DNA of 64,000 nucleotides from JAXMCI01 sp046349435 (GCA_046349435.1 JAXMCI010000004.1:186001-250000); one strand, 5' to 3'. Positions 1 to 8,935 are shown, counted from the stretch's first letter. The notes: generated by a model not told the origin, from the letters alone. A program made the numbers and translations.

Positions 1-278
1 GCCACCCGCGCCTCGGCCAGCGCCACCAGGTGCTTGTAGATGTCGGGCTCGACCACCGCCACCAGCTGGCCGGCGCGGACCTTGTCGCCCTCCTCGACCA
101 GCAGCTTCTGCAGCGGCCCCTCGACATTGGCCGCGAGGTCGACCTGGCGGATGTCGACATTGCCGTAGAGCACCAGCCGGTCGGCCGGCCCGCGCTGCGC
201 CGCCTGCCAGCGCTGCCAGCCATAGATGCCGCCGGCGACCAGCGCCGCGGCGATCAGCAGCAGCGCGAGCCGCTTCAT
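1..278 (-). CDS. HlyD/RND-type periplasmic adaptor subunit, N-terminal part
   Basis: The window edge cuts this gene, and 92 residues are visible. They open with a short basic stretch and one membrane segment (about residues 4-20, ending IYGWQRW). The segment GNVDIRQVDLAANVEG and a biotinyl-lipoyl-like hairpin (EGDKVRAGQLVAVVEPD) follow. This is the usual start of membrane-fusion proteins that link an inner-membrane ABC or RND pump to an outer-membrane channel. The chosen ATG is the one directly before the hydrophobic stretch. Substrate and pump partner lie outside the window. It is transcribed divergently from the cytochrome cluster. Confidence 0.85.
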   Translation of the reverse strand, partial: MKRLALLLIAAALVAGGIYGWQRWQAAQRGPADRLVLYGNVDIRQVDLAANVEGPLQKLLVEEGDKVRAGQLVAVVEPDIYKHLVALAEARV

Positions 279-439
279 CCCAGCCGCGCCCGCAGGCCCT
301 CGCCCATGCTCCGACACCCCCGCCTTGCCGCTGGACTGGTGTAGCCGGTCGCGGCCGGCATTTGAAGCGCCGCCGCGCCGCGCCGGCCGCCCCCGGGCTG
401 TCAGCGATTTGACAGCCGGCCTTCGCCAGAGTGCGCGCC

Positions 440-1636
440 ATGAACGCGCCGGCGCCGCGCCCCGCCCCCGACCGGACCGTCCTGGACCGCACCGCTCTCG
501 ACGTGACTGTCGCCGATGGGACTGTCGCCGGCCGGATCCTCGTCTGGGATCCCTTCGTGCGCGCCTTCCACTGGGCGCTCGCCGCCGCCATCCTGGTGGC
601 GCTGGTCACCGGGCTGCTGCTGCCGCCGACCACCATCCTGGTGCATCTCGTCGCCGGCATCGCCGCCGTGGCGCTGGTCGTCTCGCGCACCGTCTGGGGC
701 CTGCTCGGCGGCCGGAATGCGCGGTTCTCCGGCTTCCTCGAGCATCCCCGCGCGGTGCTGCGCCATCTCGCCGAGCTGCGCGCCGGGGTGGCGCCGCGCC
801 ATCTCGGGCACAATCCGCTCGGCGGCTGGATGATCGTGCTGCTGCTCGCCGCCATCCTGCTGCTCGGCGCCACCGGCGTGGTGACGCTGGGCGGCTCGCT
901 GAAATCGGGCCCGCTCGCCTTCGCCACCGCCTTCTCGGTCGGCGAGGCCGCCCGCTTCGTGCACAAGCTGCTGGCGCTCGGGCTGCTCGGTTTGGTCGTG
1001 CTGCATCTCGGCGGCGTCGTCCTCGAGAGCCGGCGCACCCGCGAGAACCTCGCCGCCGCGATGGTCGGCGGCCGCAAGCAGCGCCGGCCCGGCGACGTCG
1101 CCGCGGCGCCGGCCCGGGCGCGGCCCTGGCTGGCCCTGGCGATCGCCGCGGCGCTTCTCGGCGGCGGCACCGCGCTGGTGCTGCGGCTGGATGGCCGCCC
1201 GGCGCTGGGCGTGCCGCCGGCCGGCCTCGACCCGGCCTATGCCAAGGCCTGCGGCGACTGCCACGGCGCGTTCCATCCCAGCCTGCTGCCGGCCGCCAGC
1301 TGGGCGGCGCTGATGGACGGGCTGGCGCACCATTTCGGCGAGGACGCCTCGCTCGACCCGGACGAGGCGGACAGGATCCGCGCTTATCTGCTGGCCAATG
1401 CCGCCGGGGCCTGGGACAGCAAGCCGGCCCGCCGCTTCGGCCGCATCGACCCGGCCGATCCGCTGCGCATCACCGCGACGCCGTTCTGGCGCCGCCTCCA
1501 TGCCGGCATCCCGGCGTCCGTCTTCGCCGGCAAGGCGGTCGGCGCGCGCAGCGCCTGCGCCGCCTGCCATGCCGACGCCGCCGCCGGCCGCTTCCATCCC
1601 GCCGCCATCGCCATCCCGGAGAGTGCCGAACCGTGA
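440..1636 (+). CDS. Cytochrome b561-type membrane domain fused to dihaem cytochrome c
   Basis: The N-terminal half is a four-helix b-type cytochrome. It has likely haem-ligand histidines in FHWA (about residue 44), in VHLVAG, and in the segment running from HKLL to VLHL. The C-terminal half carries two c-type haem motifs, CGDCH (about 271-275) and CAACH (about 373-377), spaced as in the DHC family. Such proteins pass electrons from the membrane quinone pool to periplasmic cytochromes. The start is the ATG; a GTG nine bases upstream is possible. The stop overlaps the start of the SHP gene (GTGA), so the two are probably translationally coupled. Fusing the b and dihaem c parts is an economical form of a set that is often encoded by separate genes. 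Confidence 0.9.
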   Translation: MNAPAPRPAPDRTVLDRTALDVTVADGTVAGRILVWDPFVRAFHWALAAAILVALVTGLLLPPTTILVHLVAGIAAVALVVSRTVWGLLGGRNARFSGFLEHPRAVLRHLAELRAGVAPRHLGHNPLGGWMIVLLLAAILLLGATGVVTLGGSLKSGPLAFATAFSVGEAARFVHKLLALGLLGLVVLHLGGVVLESRRTRENLAAAMVGGRKQRRPGDVAAAPARARPWLALAIAAALLGGGTALVLRLDGRPALGVPPAGLDPAYAKACGDCHGAFHPSLLPAASWAALMDGLAHHFGEDASLDPDEADRIRAYLLANAAGAWDSKPARRFGRIDPADPLRITATPFWRRLHAGIPASVFAGKAVGARSACAACHADAAAGRFHPAAIAIPESAEP

Positions 1637-2055
1637 CCCGCCCGATCCTCGCCGCCGCCATCCTCGCCGGCGCCCCCGCCGTCTTCCTCGCCGGGGCCAT
1701 CGCCGGCCCCGGCCAGCAGGCCGTGCTCGGCCGTTACGCCGCGCTCGCCAAGGCGGCCGACCCGCATTTCGCCGGCTTCTCGCCGGCCCGCGGCCAGGCC
1801 TTCTTCCTGGCGCGCCACGACGTCAGCCCCGACACGCCCTCCTGCAGCACCTGCCACACCGCCGACCCGACGAAAGGCGGCGAGACCCGCGCCGGCAAGA
1901 AGATCGACCCGATGGCCGTCTCCGTCTCGCCCGACCGCTTCACCGACCCGGCGAAGGTCGAGAAGTGGTTCCGGCGCAACTGCCAGACCGTGCTCGGCCG
2001 CGAATGCACGCCGCTCGAGAAGGGCGACTTCATCGCCTTCATGAGCGCCCGGTAG
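1633..2055 (+). CDS. SHP-type monohaem cytochrome c (DUF1924)
   Basis: A 140-residue protein with an N-terminal signal segment (about 1-25) and one haem motif, CSTCH, at about 71-75. The conserved block around PMAVSVSP, RFTDP and KVEKWFRRNC, then GRECTPLEKGDF, is typical of the sphaeroides haem protein family. In the characterised SHP an asparagine ligates the haem iron and leaves on reduction, so the haem can bind O2 or NO. Asn116 in FRRNC is a candidate, but this is inference. The start is a GTG overlapping the previous stop. The partners on both sides are its expected electron donors (cytochrome b and DHC), so this looks like a complete SHP-DHC-cytochrome b operon. Confidence 0.88.
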   Translation: MTRPILAAAILAGAPAVFLAGAIAGPGQQAVLGRYAALAKAADPHFAGFSPARGQAFFLARHDVSPDTPSCSTCHTADPTKGGETRAGKKIDPMAVSVSPDRFTDPAKVEKWFRRNCQTVLGRECTPLEKGDFIAFMSAR

Positions 2056-2064
2056 GAGGGCCCG

Positions 2065-2529
2065 ATGCGTCCCCCCGCCCTCGCCGTCGCGCTGCTAGCC
2101 GGCCTCGCCGCCGCCGCGGCCTGGATCAGCAGCGCGCCCGCCGCCCAGCCGATGCCGGTCGAGACCTATTCGCGCGAATGCGGCGCCTGCCACATGGCCT
2201 ATCCCGGCCAGCTGCTGCCGACCCGCTCCTGGCAGGCGCTGCTCCGCGACCTCGACCATCATTTCGGGGAGAACGCCTCGCTCGACCCGGCGACCGTCGC
2301 GACCATCGCCGCCTATCTCCGGGCCAACGCGGCCGATGCGGGCGGCCGGCGCACGCCGGTGCTGGAGGGGCTCGGGCCCAACGACGTGCCGCTGCGCATC
2401 ACCGACACGCCATTCTGGCACGAGGTGCACGAGGAGGTCTCGCCGGCCCGCTTCCGCTCGGCCCGGGTGAAGACGAGGTCGAACTGCCTCGCCTGCCACC
2501 GCGGCGGCTCCGGCGGCGACGGCGACTGA
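2065..2529 (+). CDS. Dihaem cytochrome c (DHC family)
   Basis: A 154-residue exported protein with a signal peptide (about 1-27, ending SAPAAQ) and two haem motifs, CGACH at 39-43 and CLACH at 141-145. The core HHFGENASLDPATV closely matches the C-terminal domain of the b561 fusion two genes upstream (HHFGEDASLDPDEA). The cluster therefore carries two related dihaem domains, one membrane-anchored and one soluble. DHC proteins are known electron donors to SHP. It begins nine bases after the SHP stop behind GGAGG, consistent with a three-gene operon. Confidence 0.9.
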   Translation: MRPPALAVALLAGLAAAAAWISSAPAAQPMPVETYSRECGACHMAYPGQLLPTRSWQALLRDLDHHFGENASLDPATVATIAAYLRANAADAGGRRTPVLEGLGPNDVPLRITDTPFWHEVHEEVSPARFRSARVKTRSNCLACHRGGSGGDGD

Positions 2530-2569
2530 CGGCGCTGCTACCCTGGCGGGCCACACCGGGAGCCCGCCC

Positions 2570-3277
2570 ATGCCCCAGCATATCGGCATCGTCGCCTGCT
2601 CGGCCGAGGGCGCCGCGCTCTGCTACCGCACCATCTGCCAGGAGGGCGCGGCGCTGCTCGGGCCGCACGCCCACCCCGAAATCTCGCTGCACGGCCATTC
2701 GCTGGCCGCCTACACCGCCTGCCTGGAACGGGGCGACCTTGACGGCGTCGGCGCGCTGATGCTGGCCTCGGCGGCGAAGCTGGCGGCGGCCGGCGCCGAG
2801 TTCCTGATCTGCCCCGACAACACCATCCACCAGGCGCTGCCCGGCATCCTGCCGCGCTCGCCGCTGCCCTGGCTGCACATCGCCGACGTCGTCGCGGCGG
2901 CGGCAGCGGCGCGCGGCCACCGCCGGCTCGGCCTCACCGGCACGCGCTGGCTGGTCGAGAGCGAGGTCTATCCGGAGCGGCTGGCGGCCCGCGGCCTCGA
3001 CCATCTCCGGCCGCCGCCCGCGGCGCGCGCCGCGCTCGACCGCATCATCATGGAGGAGCTGGTCTGCGGCGTCTTCCGGCCGGACTCCGCCGCCGCGCTG
3101 CGCGACATCGTCGCCGGTCTCGCCGCCGCGGGCTGCGACGCGGTGGTGCTCGGCTGCACCGAGCTGCCGCTGCTGATCGACGATTCGACCTCGCCCCTGC
3201 CGACGCTCGATTCCACCCGGCTGCTCGCCCGCGCCGCGCTCGCCCGTGCCGTGCTCGGTCCTGCCGTGACGGCGTAA
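2570..3277 (+). CDS. Aspartate/glutamate racemase family protein
   Basis: A 235-residue cytoplasmic enzyme of the Asp/Glu/hydantoin racemase fold. The second catalytic-cysteine motif is intact (LGCTELPLL, Cys196). At the first site the usual Cys-Asn-Thr is replaced by Asp83-Asn84-Thr85, with a cysteine two residues earlier (ICPDNTIHQ). Two-base racemisation by a Cys/Cys pair is therefore not assured. It could be a one-base epimerase, or Cys81 could take part. It starts at an ATG about 40 bases after the cytochrome operon. Substrate unknown. Confidence 0.85.
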   Translation: MPQHIGIVACSAEGAALCYRTICQEGAALLGPHAHPEISLHGHSLAAYTACLERGDLDGVGALMLASAAKLAAAGAEFLICPDNTIHQALPGILPRSPLPWLHIADVVAAAAAARGHRRLGLTGTRWLVESEVYPERLAARGLDHLRPPPAARAALDRIIMEELVCGVFRPDSAAALRDIVAGLAAAGCDAVVLGCTELPLLIDDSTSPLPTLDSTRLLARAALARAVLGPAVTA

Positions 3278-3363
3278 CCCAACCTTCACGGATCCGCCCG
3301 CCGGCTGCAACCGCGCCGCGGCTAGGCTCGCGACCCTTCCACGAACCCGAAGGGGAGTCCCCC

Positions 3364-5322
3364 GTGAGCCAACAGAGCAATGCCTCCCGGCCGATCAAGC
3401 CGGGTGCCGATGACGGTCGCGCGCGGCGCCGCAGCGATGCGCCGCTGCTTGACCAGCTGAGGGCGGAGCGCCTGTCGCGCCGCGGCGCGCTGCGCGGCCT
3501 GCTCGCCGGCGCCGCGCTCGGCGCCGCCGGCGGCCTCGGCCTGCCGGTGTGGCGCGGCGCGGCGGCGGCCGGCGGCGGCCCGTCGACCCTGACCTTCGCC
3601 GAGCTGAAGCGCGTCTACGACCAGACCGACCACATCGCCGACGGCTACGGCAAGGCGGTGCTGATCCGCTGGGGCGACCCCGTGGTCAAGGGCGCGCCGG
3701 CCTTCGCGCCCGACGCCCAGAGCGCCGCCGCCCAGGCCCTGCAGTTCGGCTACAACAACGACTTCGTCGCCTTCCTGCCGCTGCCGCGCGGGGCCACGGG
3801 CAGCGATCACGGGCTGCTGGTCGTCAACCATGAGTATGTCGACCCGCAGATCATGTTCCCCGGCCTCACCGAGGAGGATGCCGGCAGGACGATGACCGCC
3901 GAGCAGGTGGCCATCACCATGGCCGCGCACGGCCTCTCGGTGATCGAGGTGCGCCGGGTCGACGGCAAGTGGCAGGTGGTGCCCGACAGCGCCTATGGCC
4001 GCCGCGTCACCATGGACACCCCGATCGGGCTGACCGGCCCCGCCGCCGGCCATGCGCTGCTGCGCACCAAGGCCGACCCGGACGGCAGGACGGTGCTCGG
4101 CACCAATTCCAACTGCTCCGGCGGCGTCACGCCGTGGGGCACCGTGCTGTCGGGCGAGGAGGGCTCGGCCGACTATCACGGCGGCGACCCCAAGGGGTTG
4201 CCGGAGGCGAAGCTGCTCGAGCGGCACGGCTACGAGGGGGGCGACATTTATGGCTGGGCCCGCTTCCACGACCGCTTCGACGTCGCGAAGGAGCCGAACG
4301 AGCCGAACCGCTTCGAGTGGGTGGTCGAGATCGATCCCTACGATCCGGCGGCCCGGCCGGTCAAGCGCACCGCGCTCGGCCGCTTCAACCACGAGGCGGC
4401 GCAGACGGTGCTGAACAAGGACGGTCGCGTCGTCGTCTATCTCGGCGACGATACCCGCTTCGAGTATCTCTACCGGTTCGTCAGCAAGGGCAGGGTCGAT
4501 CCGGCCGATCCGAAGGCCAATGCCGGCCTGCTCGACGAGGGCACGCTGTCGGTCGCCCGCTTCGGCACCGACTCGGTCGAGTGGCTGCCGCTGGTCCAGG
4601 GCCAGGGGCCGCTGACCGCGGCCAACGGCTTCGCGACCCAGGCCGACCTGCTGATCCGCACCCGGCTGGCCGCCGACCTGCTGAAGCCGACGCCGATGGA
4701 CCGGCCGGAGGATGTCGAGGTCGACCCGGTGACCGGCCGCGTCTACGTCGTGCTGACCAACAACACCAAGCGCAAGCCGGACCAGGTCGACGGCCCCAAC
4801 CCGCGCCCGGACAACAAGTACGGGCAGATCCTGGAGCTGGTCCCGCCGGGCGATGCGGGCGCGCTCGACCATGCCGCCGACCGCTTCGGGTGGAGCCTCT
4901 TCATCGTCGCCGGCGACCCGGCCAAGCCGGACGAGAAGGCGCGGTATCACGAGGGGGTCACCGCCGATGGCTGGATCGTCAACCCCGACAACATCGCCTT
5001 CGACCCGCAGGGCCGGATGTGGATCGCCACCGACGGCGCGGTCAATTTCGACATGGCCGACGGGCTCTACGGCGTCGACACCGCGGGGCCGGGCCGGGCG
5101 CTGACCCGGCTCATCTACCTGGCACCGCACGGGGCGGAGGTCACCGGCCCGGCCTTCACGCCGGACGGCGATACGCTGTTCCTCTCGGTGCAGCATCCGG
5201 GCGAGGATTCGAAGACGCTGGCCGAGGCGACCACGCGCTGGCCGGACTTCGATCCGAAGGTGCCGCCGCGTCCGGCGGTGGTGGTGATCACCCGCCAGGG
5301 CGGCGGCCCGATCGGTTCCTGA
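3364..5322 (+). CDS. PhoX-family phosphatase (DUF839), Tat-exported
   Basis: A 652-residue protein with a twin-arginine signal (SRRGALRGLLAG, Arg39-Arg40, then a hydrophobic run). PhoX enzymes are periplasmic Ca/Fe-dependent alkaline phosphatases with a six-bladed propeller. Family-like blocks visible here are NHEYVD, GGVTPWGTVLSGEEG, the acidic stretch in MDRPEDVEVD, and NPDNIAFDPQGRMWIATDG. The start is a GTG behind AAGGGGAG. A phosphate-regulated promoter was not identified. Length fits the family. Exact substrate preference cannot be read from sequence. Confidence 0.88.
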   Translation: MSQQSNASRPIKPGADDGRARRRSDAPLLDQLRAERLSRRGALRGLLAGAALGAAGGLGLPVWRGAAAAGGGPSTLTFAELKRVYDQTDHIADGYGKAVLIRWGDPVVKGAPAFAPDAQSAAAQALQFGYNNDFVAFLPLPRGATGSDHGLLVVNHEYVDPQIMFPGLTEEDAGRTMTAEQVAITMAAHGLSVIEVRRVDGKWQVVPDSAYGRRVTMDTPIGLTGPAAGHALLRTKADPDGRTVLGTNSNCSGGVTPWGTVLSGEEGSADYHGGDPKGLPEAKLLERHGYEGGDIYGWARFHDRFDVAKEPNEPNRFEWVVEIDPYDPAARPVKRTALGRFNHEAAQTVLNKDGRVVVYLGDDTRFEYLYRFVSKGRVDPADPKANAGLLDEGTLSVARFGTDSVEWLPLVQGQGPLTAANGFATQADLLIRTRLAADLLKPTPMDRPEDVEVDPVTGRVYVVLTNNTKRKPDQVDGPNPRPDNKYGQILELVPPGDAGALDHAADRFGWSLFIVAGDPAKPDEKARYHEGVTADGWIVNPDNIAFDPQGRMWIATDGAVNFDMADGLYGVDTAGPGRALTRLIYLAPHGAEVTGPAFTPDGDTLFLSVQHPGEDSKTLAEATTRWPDFDPKVPPRPAVVVITRQGGGPIGS

Positions 5323-5331
5323 CGGGCGCAC

Positions 5332-5373
5332 CCGCGAAAACGAAAGGACCGGCCGGGTCGCCCCGGCCGGTCC
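5332..5373 (-). terminator. Terminator between phoX-like gene and csp
   Basis: A perfect 12-bp stem (5346-5357 with 5362-5373) closes a 4-base loop. Read on the minus strand it is followed by a T-rich tract (TTTCGTTTT), so it fits the end of the cold-shock transcript. It sits between convergent genes and may work both ways, though the plus-strand side lacks a T-run. Confidence 0.7.
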
Positions 5374-5428
5374 GATCGTTCGGCGGGCCGGCGGCGAGGC
5401 CGGCCCCTGGTGGCTTGCGTCGCGGGCC

Positions 5429-5638
5429 TCAGCCGACCACGGCGAGGTTCTCGGCCGACTGGCGGCCGTTGTCCCCCTTCTGGATCTCGAAGCTCAGCTT
5501 CTGCCCCTCGCGCAGGGTCTGCAGCCCGGCCCGCTCGACGGCGCTGATATGGACGAACACGTCCTTGGTGCCGCCTTCCGGCTGGATGAAACCGTAACCC
5601 TTCGTCGGGTTGAACCACTTGACCGTGCCAACAGGCAT
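5429..5638 (-). CDS. Cold-shock protein, CspA family
   Basis: A 69-residue single cold-shock domain. Both RNA-binding motifs are present (KGYGFI at 13-18 and VFVHI at 27-31), as is KWF at the start. Proteins of this size bind single-stranded nucleic acid and act as RNA chaperones. A longer in-frame start exists upstream, but the chosen ATG gives the canonical MPVGTVKWF start and has GGAG eight bases before it. A long 5' leader (about 110 bases) lies between the predicted promoter and the gene, as is common for csp genes. Confidence 0.95.
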   Translation of the reverse strand: MPVGTVKWFNPTKGYGFIQPEGGTKDVFVHISAVERAGLQTLREGQKLSFEIQKGDNGRQSAENLAVVG

Positions 5639-5744
5639 TGGGCATCTCCGTAGTAAGCATCCCTGCCCCGGGGCAGGACGGGTCTCGAGCAATCGGGTTC
5701 GGGGAGGTCAGGACGCCAGACGGCGACGATCGGCTCGCACGGAC

Positions 5745-5792
5745 CGAGGGATTGTCGAATAACCATTATCCCTCGAAAGTTCGGGAAGACAA
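5745..5792 (-). promoter_or_regulatory. Predicted csp promoter with overlapping inverted repeat
   Basis: On the minus strand TTGTCT (5787-5792) and GATAAT (5765-5770) are 16 bases apart, a good sigma-70 match. An 8-bp inverted repeat (CGAGGGAT at 5745-5752, ATCCCTCG at 5768-5775) covers the -10 and the likely transcript start. It could be an operator or form part of a leader hairpin. Confidence 0.5.
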
Positions 5793-5910
5793 ACGGATTC
5801 AAGACTTGCTGCGGGGCGACCCCGGCCTGTCGCGGGTGCGACAGGAATCCTCGCCGTTGACGGCCCGGCCGCGGGCTCGTCATATGGCTGGGATGGAGGC
5901 CCAGCGCCGC

Positions 5911-6069
5911 ATGCGCGTCGTCCTGCTCCTGCTCACCGCCCTGTCGCTCTCGGGCTGCGCCGTCGCCGCGCTGCCCTGCCGGCTGACCGCCGACGTTGTC
6001 GAGGTGGTGCCGGTGGCCGGCGGCGCCGCCTCGACCCCGTTCAGCGCCTGTGCCAGCGCGATCGACTGA
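5911..6069 (+). CDS. Small DUF6726-like lipoprotein
   Basis: A 52-residue protein with a lipoprotein signal (hydrophobic residues 3-12, lipobox LSGC with Cys16). The mature peptide of about 37 residues contains CAVAALPCR and ends CASAID. The layout agrees with what I recall of DUF6726, a small alphaproteobacterial lipoprotein family of unknown role. Two ATGs 18 and 27 bases upstream are in frame. The chosen start places the basic residue and hydrophobic core correctly and has GGAGG 11 bases before it. Its 3' end overlaps the start of the OmpA-domain gene. Confidence 0.75.
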   Translation: MRVVLLLLTALSLSGCAVAALPCRLTADVVEVVPVAGGAASTPFSACASAID

Positions 6070-6646
6070 GCTCGCGGCGCTCGCCGCTTCGCTGCTGCTG
6101 CTCCTCGCCGGCGCGGCGCGGGGCGGCGACATCCAGCAGCCCGGCACGATCCAGCAGCCCAAGGGCAACTGGCAGGTGCCCGGCGAGATCCGCGCGCCGA
6201 CGGGGAACTGGCAGGTGCCCGGCGAGATCCAGGTGCCGCGCGGCATCCAGGCGATCAGCAGCGACCGGTCCGGCTGCCAGCGCCGCTTCGACGTGCTGGG
6301 CGACGCGCTCTTCGCCTTCGACAAGGCGACGCTCGACCCCCGGGCCGAGGAGACGCTGGCCGTGCTCGGGCCGCAGCTCGCCGCGGCCGGCCCGCATCCG
6401 GCCAAGGTGGTCGGCCACACCGACTCGATCGGCAGCGATTCCTACAACCAGCGCCTCAGCGAGCGGCGCGCCGCCGCGGTCCGGGACTGGCTGGTGGCGC
6501 ACCAATATCTCGCCGCCGGCACGCCGGCCAGCGGCCGAGGCCGGCTCGACCCGGTCGCCCCGAACCGCAAGCCCGACGGCAGCGACGACCCCGCCGGCCG
6601 GCAGAAGAACCGCCGCGTCGAGGTGCTGGTCGACGGCTGCGGCTGA
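6050..6646 (+). CDS. OmpA-domain (peptidoglycan-binding) exported protein
   Basis: A 198-residue protein with a signal segment near residues 8-22, two copies of GNWQVPGEI in a Pro/Gln-rich linker, and a C-terminal OmpA-like domain. Diagnostic parts of that domain are FAFDKATLDP, VVGHTDSIGSDSYNQRLSERRA and the closing RQKNRRVEVLV. Such proteins bind peptidoglycan non-covalently and tether the outer membrane. No other good start lies near, so I chose the GTG inside the 3' end of the lipoprotein gene. That implies translational coupling and a shared envelope role. Confidence 0.85.
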   Translation: MPARSTELAALAASLLLLLAGAARGGDIQQPGTIQQPKGNWQVPGEIRAPTGNWQVPGEIQVPRGIQAISSDRSGCQRRFDVLGDALFAFDKATLDPRAEETLAVLGPQLAAAGPHPAKVVGHTDSIGSDSYNQRLSERRAAAVRDWLVAHQYLAAGTPASGRGRLDPVAPNRKPDGSDDPAGRQKNRRVEVLVDGCG

Positions 6647-6655
6647 GGAGGAGCG

Positions 6656-8717
6656 ATGGACGCCTCGCACGCCGCCGCGGCCGGGCCGGCGCGCCGCGCC
6701 GACCCGTTGCTGCAGCCGCTGCGCATCAAGGGGCTGATGCTGCGCAACCGTGTCATGAGCACCAGCCACGCCTCGGCGCTCGACGAGGGCGGGCTGCCGA
6801 CCGAGCGCTACCAGCGCTACCACGAGGAGAAGGCGCGCGGCGGGCTGGCGCTCACCATGTTCGGCGGCTCGGCCATGGTGTCGCGCGATTCGAGCTGGGG
6901 CGGCGGCCAGGTCGACCTCGCGACCGACGCGGTGATCCCGCACCTCGCCGCCTTCTCGGAGCGCGTCCATCGCCACGGCGCCGCCCTGATGTGCCAGATC
7001 TCGCATCTCGGGCGCCGCGGCGACGCGATGAGCTGGAACTGGCTGCCGACCCTGGCGCCGTCGCCGATCCGCGAGACCCGCCACCGCAACATCCCGCGCG
7101 CGATGGACCGCCACGACATCGACCGCGTCGTCGCCGAGTACGCCGAGGCCGCGCTGCGCTGCCGCGAGGGCGGGCTCGATGGCGTCGAGACGGTGACCGG
7201 CGGCCATCTCGTCGGCCAGTTCCTCTCGCCGCGCACCAACCGGCGCGCGGACGGCTTCGGCGGCTCGCTCGCCAACCGGGCACGCTTCGGCCTGATGGTG
7301 CACGAGGCGATCCGGCGCCGGGTCGGCGACGACTTCCTGGTCGGCATCCGCTTCGTCGTCGACGAGGACATCGCGGACGGCATCGGCTCCGACGAGTGCC
7401 TGGCGATCGCCCGCCTCTTAGAGCAGGCCGGGCACATCGACTTCTTCAATTGCATCTTCGGCCGGATGGACACCGACCTGGCGCTGGCCGAGCACAACAT
7501 GCCCGGCATGTCGCAGCCGCTCGCCCCGTTCCTGAAGCCGGTCGGCGCCTTCAGGAAGGAAGTCCGCCTGCCGGTGTTCCACGCGGCGCGCATCACCGAC
7601 CTCGCCACCGCTCGCTTCGCGCTCGCCGAGGGCCTGCTCGACATGGTGGCGATGACCCGCGCGCACATCGCCGATCCCCATCTCGTCGCCAAGCTCGCCC
7701 GCGGCGAGGAGGCGCGCATCCGGCCCTGCGTCGGCGCCTCCTTCTGCCTCTACAAGAAGGTCGCCTGCATCCACAACCCGGCGACCAGCCGCGAGCAGAG
7801 CCTGCCGCAGATCGTCGAGCGCGCCGCCCGGCCGGGCCGGCGCGTCGTGGTGGTCGGCGGCGGCCCCGGCGGGCTCGAGGCGGCCCGCGTCGCCGCCGAG
7901 CGCGGCCACCGCGTCCTGCTGCTCGAGGCGGGCGCGCGGCTCGGCGGCCAGATCCTGCTCGCGGCGCGCGCCGGCTGGCGGCGCGACCTCGTCGCCATCG
8001 CCGACTGGCGCGCCGCCGAGCTGGAGCGCCTCGGCGTCGAGGTCCGGCTGAGCTGCTGGGCGGAGGCCGAGGACGTGCTGCGCGAGGCGCCCGACGCGGT
8101 CATCGTCGCCACCGGCGGCGTGCCGGACACCGGCTGGCTCGAGGGCGCGGAGCATTGCAGCACGGTGTGGGACGTGCTCGCCGACCCGGCCCGCGCCAAG
8201 GACGACGTGCTCGTCTATGACGGCACCGGCCGGCACGAGGCGGTGTCCTGCGCGCTGCAGCTCGCCGGCAGCGGCCGCCAGGTCCGCTTCGTCACCATCG
8301 AGGAGCACCTCGCTCCCGAGATGGCCTATACGGACCGCGCCGTCTATCGCAAGCAGTTCGCCGAGCGCCGCATTGCGGTGACCTTCGAGCACGAGCTCGT
8401 CCGCGTGCGCCCCGAGGGCAACCGCCTGGTCGCCAGCTTCCGCAGCGACCTCACCGGCGAGATCCTGGAGATGCCGGCCGCCGAGGTGGTCGTCGAGCAC
8501 GGCACCGTGCCGGCCGACGATCTCTTCCACGCGCTGCGCCCGCGGTCGGCGAACGACGGCGTCACCGACCTCGAGGCGCTGCTGGCCGGCCGCCCGCAAC
8601 ACGCCGTCGCCGCCGCCGGCGGGCGGCTTCGAGCTGCACCGCATCGGCGACGCGGTCACCAGCCGCAACATCCACACCGCGATCTACGACGCGCTCCGCC
8701 TCTGCATGGCGCTGTAG
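6656..8717 (+). CDS. Old-yellow-enzyme/TMADH-type flavin oxidoreductase, frameshifted near its end
   Basis: An FMN TIM barrel (about 15-350) is followed by an iron-sulfur segment and an NAD(P)/FAD Rossmann domain (VVVVGGGPGGLEAARV, about 395). This is the layout of trimethylamine dehydrogenase, dienoyl-CoA reductase and N-methylproline demethylase relatives. In the cluster segment (CVGASFC, later AC), Ala stands where TMADH has its second cysteine. The open frame runs on past 8620 into unrelated sequence. Dropping one G from 8621-8623 restores a family-typical end (GDAVTSRNIHTAIYDALRL) and a stop at 8715-8717, for 686 residues. I treat the shift as a likely sequencing error. Substrate unknown. 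Confidence 0.85.
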
Positions 8718-8730
8718 GCCGCCGCAAGCC

Positions 8731-8790
8731 GGATGCCCGGGTCGAGCCCGGGCATCCTTCCTTTGTCATCGCCGGGCTTGACCCGGCGAT
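8731..8790. repeat. Pair of intergenic REP-like palindromes
   Basis: Two hairpins lie back to back: a perfect 11-bp stem with a 5-base loop (8731-8757) and a 9-bp stem with a 5-base loop (8768-8790). In frame the second reads as IAGLDPAIQ, a false peptide typical of alphaproteobacterial intergenic repeats. They may also stabilise or end the upstream transcript. Confidence 0.7.
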
Positions 8791-8935
8791 CCAGGGCAAC
8801 CGCACCGGCCGCCCCGACATCGTATGGTGGGGGCCGGCGCGCCGTGGCACGCGACGACCGCTGGGCGCGCTCGCGCGGTGTGGTAGCCTGACTCCGACCG
8901 CCGGACCGGCCGGCTCTGCACAAGGCGAGCACCCC

